In this document: positions 26,501 through 33,269 of the stretch, one piece after another
Position numbering within the stretch: the first letter of the stretch is position 1
Layout: the number at the start of each line of letters is the position of its first letter
Source: Flavobacteriaceae bacterium
GTDB taxonomy: Bacteria > Bacteroidota > Bacteroidia > Flavobacteriales > Flavobacteriaceae
Length of the DNA stretch: 64,000 bases
Direction: 5' to 3'
Assembly (NCBI GenBank): GCA_019634365.1
Contig: JAHQVM010000003.1
Location: forward strand, 1-64,000
Translations under genes and position numbers: made by a program
Notes under the pieces: model-generated
Database searches by the model: none
The model's input: the letters and a program-made list of their open reading frames with translations, nothing else
What the model was told of the DNA's origin: nothing

Positions 26501-27959
26501 CATCTGCAGAGTTGTGCACTACTTGCACACGTGCTGTAGAACTTGGCAACTCTACCAAAGGACCTCCAGCTGCAAGAGCTACCCAAACACCGAATGCCGG
26601 TCCGTCTGAGTTCATCGTTGGATCCAAGAATCCAGAGGCTATCGCTACAATGGCTTGTCCATCCAAAGCCAAGTCGGCCAAAGGAGCTTCGTAAGCAGCA
26701 ACGGTTACAGTTCCCGTTTCGTCACGCACCTCAAGAGCATAGTTGTCTGTAGGTAATTCCAAGTATCCAGCGAAATCTGAATAAGCCAAGTCATCAACAA
26801 TGGTTCCAGCACCAGCACCTACCTCAACAATATCTACTATTGGGGCATCGGTGGCTCCGTGATGAACCAATAAATCTGTATTTGAACCACTAGTGGCTGT
26901 TTCACGGCCCATGCCATATATCTCTAAATTGAATGGGATCGCAGGATCATATCCTGTTGGACTTACAATTCCATCGGCAACCACCACATAGGTTTCGTTT
27001 CTTGTTAATGTTAATGGGAAAGAAGCAATGGCATCACCCACATCGGTACTGTTGCCTGGAGCAACAGAAATAGTAATCTCTGTACCTGCAGGGAAATCCA
27101 AGAATGGAGTTGCAGTACGGAAAGCAAAATTGTCGATCGCCAATGCGTCCCCAAGATATACATCTACCTCAGCGGCTGCTGCATCTGCAGAATTGTGAAC
27201 TACTTGAACACGAGCCGTAGAACTTGGCAACTCTACCATTGGACCACCACTTGCGAGAGCCACCCATACCCCGAAGGCAGGACCGTCTGAGTTCATGGAT
27301 GGATCGAGGAATCCAGAAGCCACAGCCACCACGGCTTGACCGTCTAAAGCCAAGTCGGCCAGTGGTGCTTCATAAGCGGCAACGGTTACCGTTCCTGTTT
27401 GGTCTCTCACCTCGAGCGCGTAATTTGCAGTGGGTAATTCTAAGTACCCATCAAAACCTGCATACGCTAAATCATTAACAATGGTTCCAGCGCCTGCACC
27501 AACTTCAACGATGTCTACAGTAGGCGCATCGGTTGCTCCGTGATGCACCAGAAGGTCTGTATTGGAACCACTGGTAGCAGCCTCGCGGCCCATGTCGTAC
27601 ACTTCTAAATTAAAAGGGGTGGCGGGATCGTACCCTGTAGGGCTTACGATGCCGTCAGCCACTATAATATAGGTGGATCCGTCCATTAGCGTGTAAGTGA
27701 AAGTAGCAATTGAGTCACCAACGTCGGTACTGTCGCCTGGGGCAACATCAATATCGATTGCAACTCCAGCAGGCAAGTCGATAAAACCCGTTGCTGTTCT
27801 AAATGCGAAATTGTCGAGGGCAAGGGTGCCGTCAACATAAATGTCTACTTCAGCAGCCGCCATGTCTGCTGAATTGTGAATAATCTGAACTCTGGCGTTT
27901 TGCGCGTATGTCATTTGGAATAACGCGAATGCGAAAAGAGTTAGGAGTAGTTTTCTCAT
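23547..27959 (-). CDS. Large DUF4397-repeat surface protein with T9SS type A sorting domain
   Basis: A 1470-residue exported protein. After a signal peptide (FQMTYAQ) it consists of six units of about 228 residues. Each unit has two related halves: an A half opening with RVQVIHNSADxAAAEVDVY and a B half opening with TDLLVHHGATDAPTVDIVE, so about twelve DUF4397-like beta-sandwich domains lie in a row. Residues from about 1385 form a type A T9SS sorting domain (VVYPNPSTDIINIKG; GIYQLIISQNN; KRFIKN). It is probably a long surface fibre or adhesin-like stalk; the ligand is unknown. Unit 4 differs most, with a changed B half (TQVDVQIHHGATDAP, ETGIGIGLIANN). The gene stands alone, with an AT-rich 280-base upstream region and its own terminator. 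Confidence 0.92.
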   Translation of the reverse strand: MRKLLLTLFAFALFQMTYAQNARVQIIHNSADMAAAEVDIYVDGTLALDNFAFRTATGFIDLPAGVAIDIDVAPGDSTDVGDSIATFTYTLMDGSTYIIVADGIVSPTGYDPATPFNLEVYDMGREAATSGSNTDLLVHHGATDAPTVDIVEVGAGAGTIVNDLAYAGFDGYLELPTANYALEVRDQTGTVTVAAYEAPLADLALDGQAVVAVASGFLDPSMNSDGPAFGVWVALASGGPMVELPSSTARVQVVHNSADAAAAEVDVYLGDALAIDNFAFRTATPFLDFPAGTEITISVAPGNSTDVGDAIASFPLTLTRNETYVVVADGIVSPTGYDPAIPFNLEIYGMGRETATSGSNTDLLVHHGATDAPIVDIVEVGAGAGTIVDDLAYSDFAGYLELPTDNYALEVRDETGTVTVAAYEAPLADLALDGQAIVAIASGFLDPTMNSDGPAFGVWVALAAGGPLVELPSSTARVQVVHNSADAAAAEVDVYLGDALAIDNFAFRTATPFLDFPAGVGITISVAPGNSTDVGDAIATFPLTLTRNETYVVVADGIVSPTGYDPAPAFGLEILAGARETSMEPTQVDVQIHHGATDAPTVDIYETGIGIGLIANNIDYTEFRNSYLQLPSLNYSIEVRDDSGTVTVAAYELPIADLGLAGNAVTAVASGFLDPTNNSDGAPFGLWVALPSGGPLLELPTSTARIQVIHNSADAAAAEVDVYIDGALAVDNFAFRTATPFIDLNAGVTTEIAIAPGDSADVGDAIATFPVALAANETYVVVADGIVSPTGYDPAPPFGLEIYDMGREAATDGANTDLLVHHGSTDAPTVDIVEVGVGAGTIVDDIAYTEFAGYLELPTANYELDVMDETGTTRVASYAAPLADLSLDGAAIVAVASGFLDPTQNSDGAPFGIWVALPAGGDLIPLPVIEKARVQVIHNSADLAAAEVDVYIDDVLAIDNFAFRTASPFIDFDAEVEVEIAIAPSTSTSSGDAIATFPVTLAANGSYVVVADGIVSPTGYDPAPAFGLEIYDMGREAATDGANTDVLVHHGSTDAPTVDIVEVGLGAGTIVDDLAYTDFQGYLELPTDDYSIEVRDESGTVTVAAYEAPLSSLGLDGAAIVAVASGFLDPSVNSDGAPFGIWVALPSGGELIPLPVSTARVQVIHNSADLAAAEVDIYINGGLAVDNFAFRTATPFIDLNAGVGIEIAVAPSTSTDVGDAIATFPLTLAANSTYIVVADGIVSASGYDPAPPFGLEIYDMGREAATDGANTDVLVHHGSTDAPTVDVVENGVTGGVTLVDNLSYTEFAGYLELATDDYVLQIRDESGTVGVAAYGAPLSTLSLDGAAITVVASGFLDPSVNSDGPAFGLWVALADGGDLIPLPTDVLDVDEVALENVVVYPNPSTDIINIKGLQGSYEVSVVDMQGRILSTSQMTADIQEIDINALSQGIYQLIISQNNKVVGSKRFIKN

Positions 27960-28249
27960 AGCTGATTCTGTTTAAAGTTTTTGAACAATATTTAAACAAT
28001 TCAACTTTAAAAATTACTACCTCATTTCTAAATTTTAATATTTTTTTAACTTTTTGTTTAACCTTTTAGCTTGAAAATTGAACAATTCATAGATTTTTAT
28101 AAACAAGTGTTTAATCAAATACCTATATAATTAAAATTCAACCACTTAATATATCGTTTTTGTTTAAGCATGGTCGGTTCCAATTTTCACATTTTTTTTA
28201 GAAGGCTCCCTTAGAACTATATGTATCTTTAGCCATCAAATTGAATAAC

Positions 28250-29257
28250 ATGAAATATTCCCTTTTACTGGGTTTGTCCTTACTTATTACTTCTTGTAAC
28301 ACAGCACAAACCAATTCTAAAAAGAACTTAACCAGAATAGATTATTCCAACACTATAACCGTAGAAGATTTAAAAAACCATCTCTATACTTTTTCCGATG
28401 ACAAGATGGAAGGGAGAATGACTGGAGAAAAAGGACAGAAGATGGCCGCCGAATACTTGCAAAATTTTTACAAAGCCAATGGAATAACAGCACCCAATAA
28501 TGATGGTGATTATTACCAGGAAATCCCAGCTGAGTATTTTGGGAGAATGGACGAACCCAAACCCTCCGAAAATGTAGTGGCATTTATTAAAGGTTCAGAA
28601 AAGCCCGATGAGGTCATTGTACTATCTGCCCATTATGACCATGTGGGTACCCGGGATGGAAAAGTATACAATGGCGCGGATGATGATGGTAGTGGTACAG
28701 TAGGTATGCTGGAAATTGCAGAGGCCTTTCAAAAAGCCGTAAAAGATGGCAATGGGCCCAAGCGCTCTATTCTATTCTTGCATGTAACAGGTGAGGAAAT
28801 TGGTTTATATGGATCGAAATATTATACCGAAAATCCAATCTTTCCATTAGAGAATACGGTTTGCAATTTGAATACTGACATGATAGGACGTATAGATCCA
28901 GCTAAAAAGGAGAATCCCAATTATATCTATTTAATAGGTAGCGACAAGTTGAGCCAGGAATTACATGATGTTTCTGCCGCTGTAGCCCAAGAGTATAGTG
29001 ACCTTGAATTGGATTACAAATTCAATGCTGAAGACGATCCCAACCGATTCTACTACAGAAGCGACCATTATAACTTTGCCAAAAACAACATTCCTGTAAT
29101 ATTCTACTTTAATGGGGTACATGAAGACTATCACAAACCTACAGATACTCCCGATAAAATTGAGTACGAATTATTGCAAAAACGAACCCAACTTATATTC
29201 CAAACCACATGGGAAGTGGCCAATAGGGAAGGCAGAATACGGGCAGACAAGCTTTAA
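28250..29257 (+). CDS. M28 family zinc aminopeptidase lipoprotein
   Basis: Started at ATG 28250 (MKYSLLLG); an in-frame TTG three codons upstream is less likely. The signal ends in a lipobox (LLITSCNTAQ), so it should be membrane-anchored. The M28 co-catalytic zinc pattern is present: His and Asp in VLSAHYDHVG, Asp in GADDDGSGT, the Glu pair in HVTGEEIGLYGS, Asp in NLNTDMIGR, and the final His in FNGVHEDYHKPTDTPDKI. It should remove N-terminal amino acids from peptides in the periplasm or at the surface. It has its own intrinsic terminator and appears monocistronic. A -7-like TATCTTTA lies at 28224-28231. Confidence 0.92.
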   Translation: MKYSLLLGLSLLITSCNTAQTNSKKNLTRIDYSNTITVEDLKNHLYTFSDDKMEGRMTGEKGQKMAAEYLQNFYKANGITAPNNDGDYYQEIPAEYFGRMDEPKPSENVVAFIKGSEKPDEVIVLSAHYDHVGTRDGKVYNGADDDGSGTVGMLEIAEAFQKAVKDGNGPKRSILFLHVTGEEIGLYGSKYYTENPIFPLENTVCNLNTDMIGRIDPAKKENPNYIYLIGSDKLSQELHDVSAAVAQEYSDLELDYKFNAEDDPNRFYYRSDHYNFAKNNIPVIFYFNGVHEDYHKPTDTPDKIEYELLQKRTQLIFQTTWEVANREGRIRADKL

Positions 29258-29270
29258 GGATAAGAAATGA

Positions 29271-29301
29271 AAAAGCCTCTCGAGTTCGAGAGGCTTTTTT
29301 T
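29271..29301 (+). terminator. Intrinsic terminator of the M28 peptidase gene
   Basis: AAAAGCCTCTCGA-GT-TCGAGAGGCTTTTTTT, a perfect stem with a T-run, 13 bases after the stop. Confidence 0.93.
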
Positions 29302-29361
29302 CCAATCCAAAAATAATTATGAAAAAAACCTTTATCAAGGTAACCATTACTTCTAATTCCG

Positions 29362-29402
29362 AAAAAAACAGGCCATCCGATTGAGGAGCGATTGGTGGCC
29401 TG
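29362..29402 (-). terminator. Strong terminator-like hairpin on the minus strand with no minus-strand gene
   Basis: On the minus strand CAGGCCA pairs with TGGCCTG, extended inward by about six more pairs (two G-T wobbles, one bulge), and is followed by seven T. No minus-strand protein gene lies upstream of it for several kilobases, so it may end a small RNA. Confidence 0.6.
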
Positions 29403-29422
29403 AAAATCCTTATTCAGAATTT
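29362..29422 (-). ncRNA. Candidate small RNA, about 60 nt
   Basis: A minus-strand TATGTTTG (plus coordinates 29428-29435), a perfect TAnnTTTG box, sits a few bases before a leader of about 20 bases that runs into the hairpin and T-run at 29362-29402. Promoter box plus terminator and no ORF suggest a short transcript. No -33 box is clear and no homologue is known to me, so this is a tentative call. Confidence 0.25.
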
Positions 29423-29678
29423 TGATGCAAACATACGGCAAGTATCACATTTAAGATCGATGAAAAATGGTGTTTGGGCGAAAACACTTTTTAGCTCTAT
29501 AAATAAGATATTTGAAAGTCATTCGATCTTAGAATAATTTCTTCTATTCCCTAAAATTTTGTCATTTGTAATCCTATTCTTACATTTGAAAAATAAAATT
29601 CCTTTTTCTACTAAATTTTTGCAAACTCGTGATACCCAATAAAATTCAGGGAATTACGAGGACAGAGTGGTTAAAATG

Positions 29679-29728
29679 TGCATTTTGTCGATGAAATTTG
29701 CATTTTATGGAATTTAATTGTAGAATTG
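29679..29728 (+). promoter_or_regulatory. Two-box direct repeat and -7-like box upstream of the first gliding-locus gene
   Basis: TGCATTTT at 29679 and again at 29699 (20 bases apart) in a context almost shared with the element at 30306. A -7-like TAGAATTG begins at 29721, 22 bases after the second box. Two tandem boxes two helical turns apart upstream of a weak promoter is the layout of an activator site; LytTR-type regulators use such sites. Confidence 0.5.
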
Positions 29729-29771
29729 AGCGATTAAAATTTATGCGCCCAACCTTTAAAATCCAGTTGTT

Positions 29772-30227
29772 ATGACTTTTAAAACCAAACTTAACTTACT
29801 AACAGTGGTTCTATTGTTATGCACCACTTTTGCATTCGCTCAAACGTCCAAAGGAGGACAACCTTCTATCATTGCCGGAGACGTTGCCATTAACAAATAT
29901 CATGAACGCGAAGAACTGGAAAGGATGCGAAAAGGACATCTTTTACAGTTATACAACAAGCGTATTGAGGTAATTATTAAAATCTTACCGAATATCGCCT
30001 TTGCTACTAAGCCTGGCGTTACCATGAGTTCCTTAGGAATTCCAGACACCAAAGAAAACCGTGCGGCACTTCTTGAAAATAACGCGGCTACTACGACTTA
30101 TTTTCAGAACACACTGCAATTTCAAAAGATTGTCCTACCCTATTCGGACAAGAGTAACTTGATTGCTGCCATTCTGTTCTATGAGGAAACCTTAAAAGCC
30201 CTACACACCTACGAAGACTTTAATTAG
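29772..30227 (+). CDS. Exported protein of unknown function at the head of the gliding locus
   Basis: A 151-residue protein with a clear signal peptide (cleavage after TFAFAQ). The mature part is helical and basic at first (YHEREELERMRKGHLLQLYNKRIEVIIKILP), then GVTMSSLGIPDTKENRAALLENN and a helical end (AAILFYEETLKALHTYEDF). I do not recognise a family. In Flavobacterium johnsoniae the sprCDBF operon also begins with genes of unknown function, and this gene may be the counterpart of one of them; that link is by position only. It shares its upstream two-box element with the next gene. Confidence 0.8.
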   Translation: MTFKTKLNLLTVVLLLCTTFAFAQTSKGGQPSIIAGDVAINKYHEREELERMRKGHLLQLYNKRIEVIIKILPNIAFATKPGVTMSSLGIPDTKENRAALLENNAATTTYFQNTLQFQKIVLPYSDKSNLIAAILFYEETLKALHTYEDFN

Positions 30228-30305
30228 GCGGCACTAGCCCCTTCTATTTCGTACATTTTAACCTAGGTATTTCCTACAAGGAGACCCTAACTATGTTAAA
30301 ATTAG

Positions 30306-30354
30306 TGCATTTCATCGGTTATTTTTGCATTTCATAGATTATAATTTATCTTTA
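30306..30354 (+). promoter_or_regulatory. Second copy of the two-box direct repeat with -7-like box
   Basis: TGCATTT at 30306 and 30326 (20 bases apart) followed by TATCTTTA at 30347, 21 bases after the second box. The word order GTGCATTTyrTCG ... TTTGCATTTyAT is nearly the same as at 29679, so both promoters probably answer to the same regulator. Confidence 0.55.
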
Positions 30355-30393
30355 TAGTCATATTTACGAAGTATTTAACATAATTGCCCGAGT

Positions 30394-31701
30394 ATGAATA
30401 AAAACTACCCCCCTGTCATTTTATTGTTCTTCCTCCCAATTTTCTGTTTGTTCGCACAACAGGAGAAGGGGATACATGGCAATGAAAACTGGTTGAGCAT
30501 TTGGACAGATTTCAATCCAAGCTCGAACGAGTACCCTGAACCTACACAAATTATTTCCGGTACGATTTCAAAAGATACCAAGTTGCTTAAGAAAGAAACG
30601 TATCTATTACTGGGAGATGTATTTGTAACCGATAGCACTACCCTTTCGATTGAGCCCGGAACTGTTGTTTTGGGCGATTACAAATCGAAGGCGTCGCTCA
30701 TTATTAGCAACGGCTCTAAAATAATTGCCGAAGGAACGCAAACCGACCCCATTGTCTTTTCCTCCAACAGAGGTGTTAGGAAAAAAGGGGATTGGGGAGG
30801 TATTTTCATCTTGGGAGATGCCCCTTTGAACAAGGTGGGCAACTCTTGGGATCTGGACTATGGACTTAAGTCACCAGCTCCAGGGGCAACCTACTATGGA
30901 GGTGAAAATGCAGAAAGCGATTCTGGTATCATGCGCTATGTGCGGATTGAATACGCCGGTAAAAGATCCAAAAATCACGGATATTTCAGTGGTCTTACCC
31001 TAGCTGGTGTAGGAGATGCCACGGTTATTGAAAACATCATGGTTTCCTATAGCGAAGGTGGAGGATTCAACATCATTGGAGGTAACACCATTTTATCCCA
31101 ATTGGTATCGTTTCGATCCAAAAGAAATGATTTTATTTTCAATTACGGAGCACAAACCCTATTCACAAATTCGTTGGCGGTAAAATCACCTTACCACACC
31201 ACTTCGGGAGAGGCAAGTAGTATTTACTTGGCTTCTTATAACGAAAAAAGCGAAGTAGATCCTGAGAAAAAGGGAACGTACCTTTTCGCAGAGAACATAA
31301 CGCTTATGGTCCTGAGTAAGAACTTGGAAGCAGATACCAAAGTGGGATTGGTACATGAAGCCATGTACGTTAAAGAAGGAGCCTCATTTGCTTTTGACAA
31401 AAGTATTTTCTCAGGTTTTAATCCAGCCGTAGTGTTGGACAACAAAATCTGGGTGAACAATGAAAACCTACGGAACTTGCGATTTACCAATATGTACTTC
31501 AATAATTGCAAAGGAAATATTTTCACGGAAAATGTAGCCAACAACGAAGATCTTGAGAATTGGTACGGCAATAGCGCCTTTGGTAATGTCTATTCGCATG
31601 GATCCGATTCAGAAACTTTTATCGACGTAAGGAATTTGGACAATCCGGATTTCAGACTGAGAATCAACAAAATCATTGCAAGTAACAATCCTGAAGATTA
31701 G
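30394..31701 (+). CDS. Exported beta-helix-like protein of the gliding locus
   Basis: A 435-residue protein with signal peptide (IFCLFAQQ). The sequence IISGTISKDTKLLKKETYLL, then SIEPGTVVLGDYKS, GSKIIAEGTQTDPIVFSSN and KKGDWGGIFILGDAPLN is the pattern of Bacteroidota exported proteins with a right-handed parallel beta-helix (G-W-G-G-I-x-I-L-G-x-A-P). The middle part continues with short strands (RYVRIEYAGKR; LAGVGDATVIENIMVSYS). No T9SS sorting domain is visible at the C-terminus, so its final location is unclear. It lies between the leader gene and sprC and has its own copy of the two-box promoter element. Confidence 0.8.
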   Translation: MNKNYPPVILLFFLPIFCLFAQQEKGIHGNENWLSIWTDFNPSSNEYPEPTQIISGTISKDTKLLKKETYLLLGDVFVTDSTTLSIEPGTVVLGDYKSKASLIISNGSKIIAEGTQTDPIVFSSNRGVRKKGDWGGIFILGDAPLNKVGNSWDLDYGLKSPAPGATYYGGENAESDSGIMRYVRIEYAGKRSKNHGYFSGLTLAGVGDATVIENIMVSYSEGGGFNIIGGNTILSQLVSFRSKRNDFIFNYGAQTLFTNSLAVKSPYHTTSGEASSIYLASYNEKSEVDPEKKGTYLFAENITLMVLSKNLEADTKVGLVHEAMYVKEGASFAFDKSIFSGFNPAVVLDNKIWVNNENLRNLRFTNMYFNNCKGNIFTENVANNEDLENWYGNSAFGNVYSHGSDSETFIDVRNLDNPDFRLRINKIIASNNPED

Positions 31702-31801
31702 GAAAACCCAACACAATAGGATGTTCTAACTTGAACCTAGAGCCGCTCTAGATGTTAAGTTACACAACGCCTATTTGGTTAAGAACATAAAAAGCATCTG
31801 A

Positions 31802-33268
31802 ATGGCAAAAACTACTCCCCGGAAAATTCTATCTCTTCTCCTCGGCTTTTTCATGACAGCGTTCATGACAAAAGTGGAGGCGCAGATCGTTATAGGAACT
31901 CCAAATCTTCAGTTTAGCCAAGCATGTGCAAATGAAACCTTTAATTCCTTTACGGTAGATTTCATTTTTAACCCAGCATCGGGTGTACTTCCATCCAATC
32001 AATTTATTGTTGAATTATCCGATGCAGAAGGAAATTTCGACGAACCAGAAATCGTTTATATGTCCAACCCTGGAGAAATCAACTCCTCGCCTGCTTCGGT
32101 TAGCTTCGCCCTTCCGACTACCACTGCAGGTGAAGGCTACAGGGTAAAAATACGAAGTACCGAACCAGAGGCATCAAGCACGCCTTCCGAAAGTTTTTCG
32201 GCATATTACAAGCTTCAGGATAGTCCGTTTACCATCAACGATCTTATCCCAACAGGTAGTTATTGTCCGGGAGGAAGTTATTTGCTTACTATAGACAACC
32301 CTGGATCTCCCGGGAACGACTCTCCTCTCAATTATCCCTCCCTAACCTTCAATTGGTTTAAGGAAGTGGGTGCAACAGGTTCCGTTATGGTAGCTCAAGG
32401 GGAAACCTTTTCGGTTTCTGAACCAGGGGTTTATTTCGTGGAAACCAATTATGGTACTTGTACCTCCGACTCCTTTTCGAATCGGGTAACGATTACCGAA
32501 GGGGAAATACAGGATGATGTATCTGCCACCATCGTATCCAGCGAAGGAAACCCATTCTGTGCTACCAATGGTCCAACCGAATTAAGCACTGTGGAAGGCG
32601 ATAGTTACCAGTGGTTTAGGGAAGGAAGCATGATCCCAGGCGCCACGGAACAGGTCTTTGTAACTGACATTTCGGGATTGTACTCCGTAGTAGTGAGTTT
32701 TGGAAGCTGTCAAGCCACCGGAATTATTGAATTGGATACCGGTGATTTTACCAGTGAAGTCGATGTTCCAGCATCGAATATGCTGGAAGAAGGCGATACC
32801 CTCATTGTAACAGTGACTACCGACGCTGTGAATCCGCAATTCGAATGGACTCTTAACGGCGAAACCATCCCCGGTGCCACCCAAAGTACCTTGAGTGTTA
32901 CTGAATTTGGCGAATACCGGGTCTACATTACCCAAACCAGTGAGTGTGTGGTAACACGGGAGCACTTTTTTGCGGTGGAAGAATTTATCAATCCATTTCC
33001 CGAGGTAAACAACATTCCCAACTTAATTAGCCCCAACGGCGATGGAATCAATGATACATGGATCATTCCCATAGACTATGTAAGCGGAACCAACACTGAG
33101 GTTATTATTATTTCCAGCAATGGAGAAACCGTTTTGAGCACCAAGGACTATTTAAACAATTGGCCAGAGAATCAGCCCACATTAAGCAGTGTGAATGAAG
33201 TGTACTATTACATGATCATCCCACCGGATAAAGCACCCAAGAAAGGTTCTATAACCATTGTAAAGTAA
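31802..33268 (+). CDS. sprC: SprC-like exported protein with T9SS type B sorting domain
   Basis: A 488-residue protein with signal peptide (TKVEAQ). It holds PKD/Ig-like beta-sandwich modules with paired cysteines (SYCPGGSYLL; NPFCATNGPTELSTVEGDSYQWF; QFEWTLNGETIPGATQSTL) and ends in a gliding-motility-associated type B domain (PNLISPNGDGINDTWIIP ... YYYMIIPP). The name rests on gene order: it immediately precedes the SprD gene (one-base gap), SprB and SprF, as in Flavobacterium johnsoniae, where sprC and sprD are needed for full SprB-dependent spreading. Likely a T9SS-exported partner of SprB at the surface. Confidence 0.75.
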   Translation: MAKTTPRKILSLLLGFFMTAFMTKVEAQIVIGTPNLQFSQACANETFNSFTVDFIFNPASGVLPSNQFIVELSDAEGNFDEPEIVYMSNPGEINSSPASVSFALPTTTAGEGYRVKIRSTEPEASSTPSESFSAYYKLQDSPFTINDLIPTGSYCPGGSYLLTIDNPGSPGNDSPLNYPSLTFNWFKEVGATGSVMVAQGETFSVSEPGVYFVETNYGTCTSDSFSNRVTITEGEIQDDVSATIVSSEGNPFCATNGPTELSTVEGDSYQWFREGSMIPGATEQVFVTDISGLYSVVVSFGSCQATGIIELDTGDFTSEVDVPASNMLEEGDTLIVTVTTDAVNPQFEWTLNGETIPGATQSTLSVTEFGEYRVYITQTSECVVTREHFFAVEEFINPFPEVNNIPNLISPNGDGINDTWIIPIDYVSGTNTEVIIISSNGETVLSTKDYLNNWPENQPTLSSVNEVYYYMIIPPDKAPKKGSITIVK

Positions 33269-33269
33269 C

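Larger units (their letters stand above)
29258..29771. other. Long intergenic region between the M28 gene and the gliding locus
   Basis: Holds the M28 terminator, a second hairpin with a T-run facing the minus strand, a very AT-rich middle part with nothing recognised, and the two-box direct repeat listed separately. No convincing ORF. Confidence 0.6.

Noticed and set aside
23589..27478. Several open frames of 60-94 codons on the strand opposite the DUF4397 gene
   Set aside because: They are shadows of the repetitive coding sequence, recur at each unit, and have no signal, domain or own promoter.
29193..29441. An 82-codon minus-strand frame over the end of the M28 gene
   Set aside because: It overlaps a well-supported gene and two terminators, and its composition is not protein-like.
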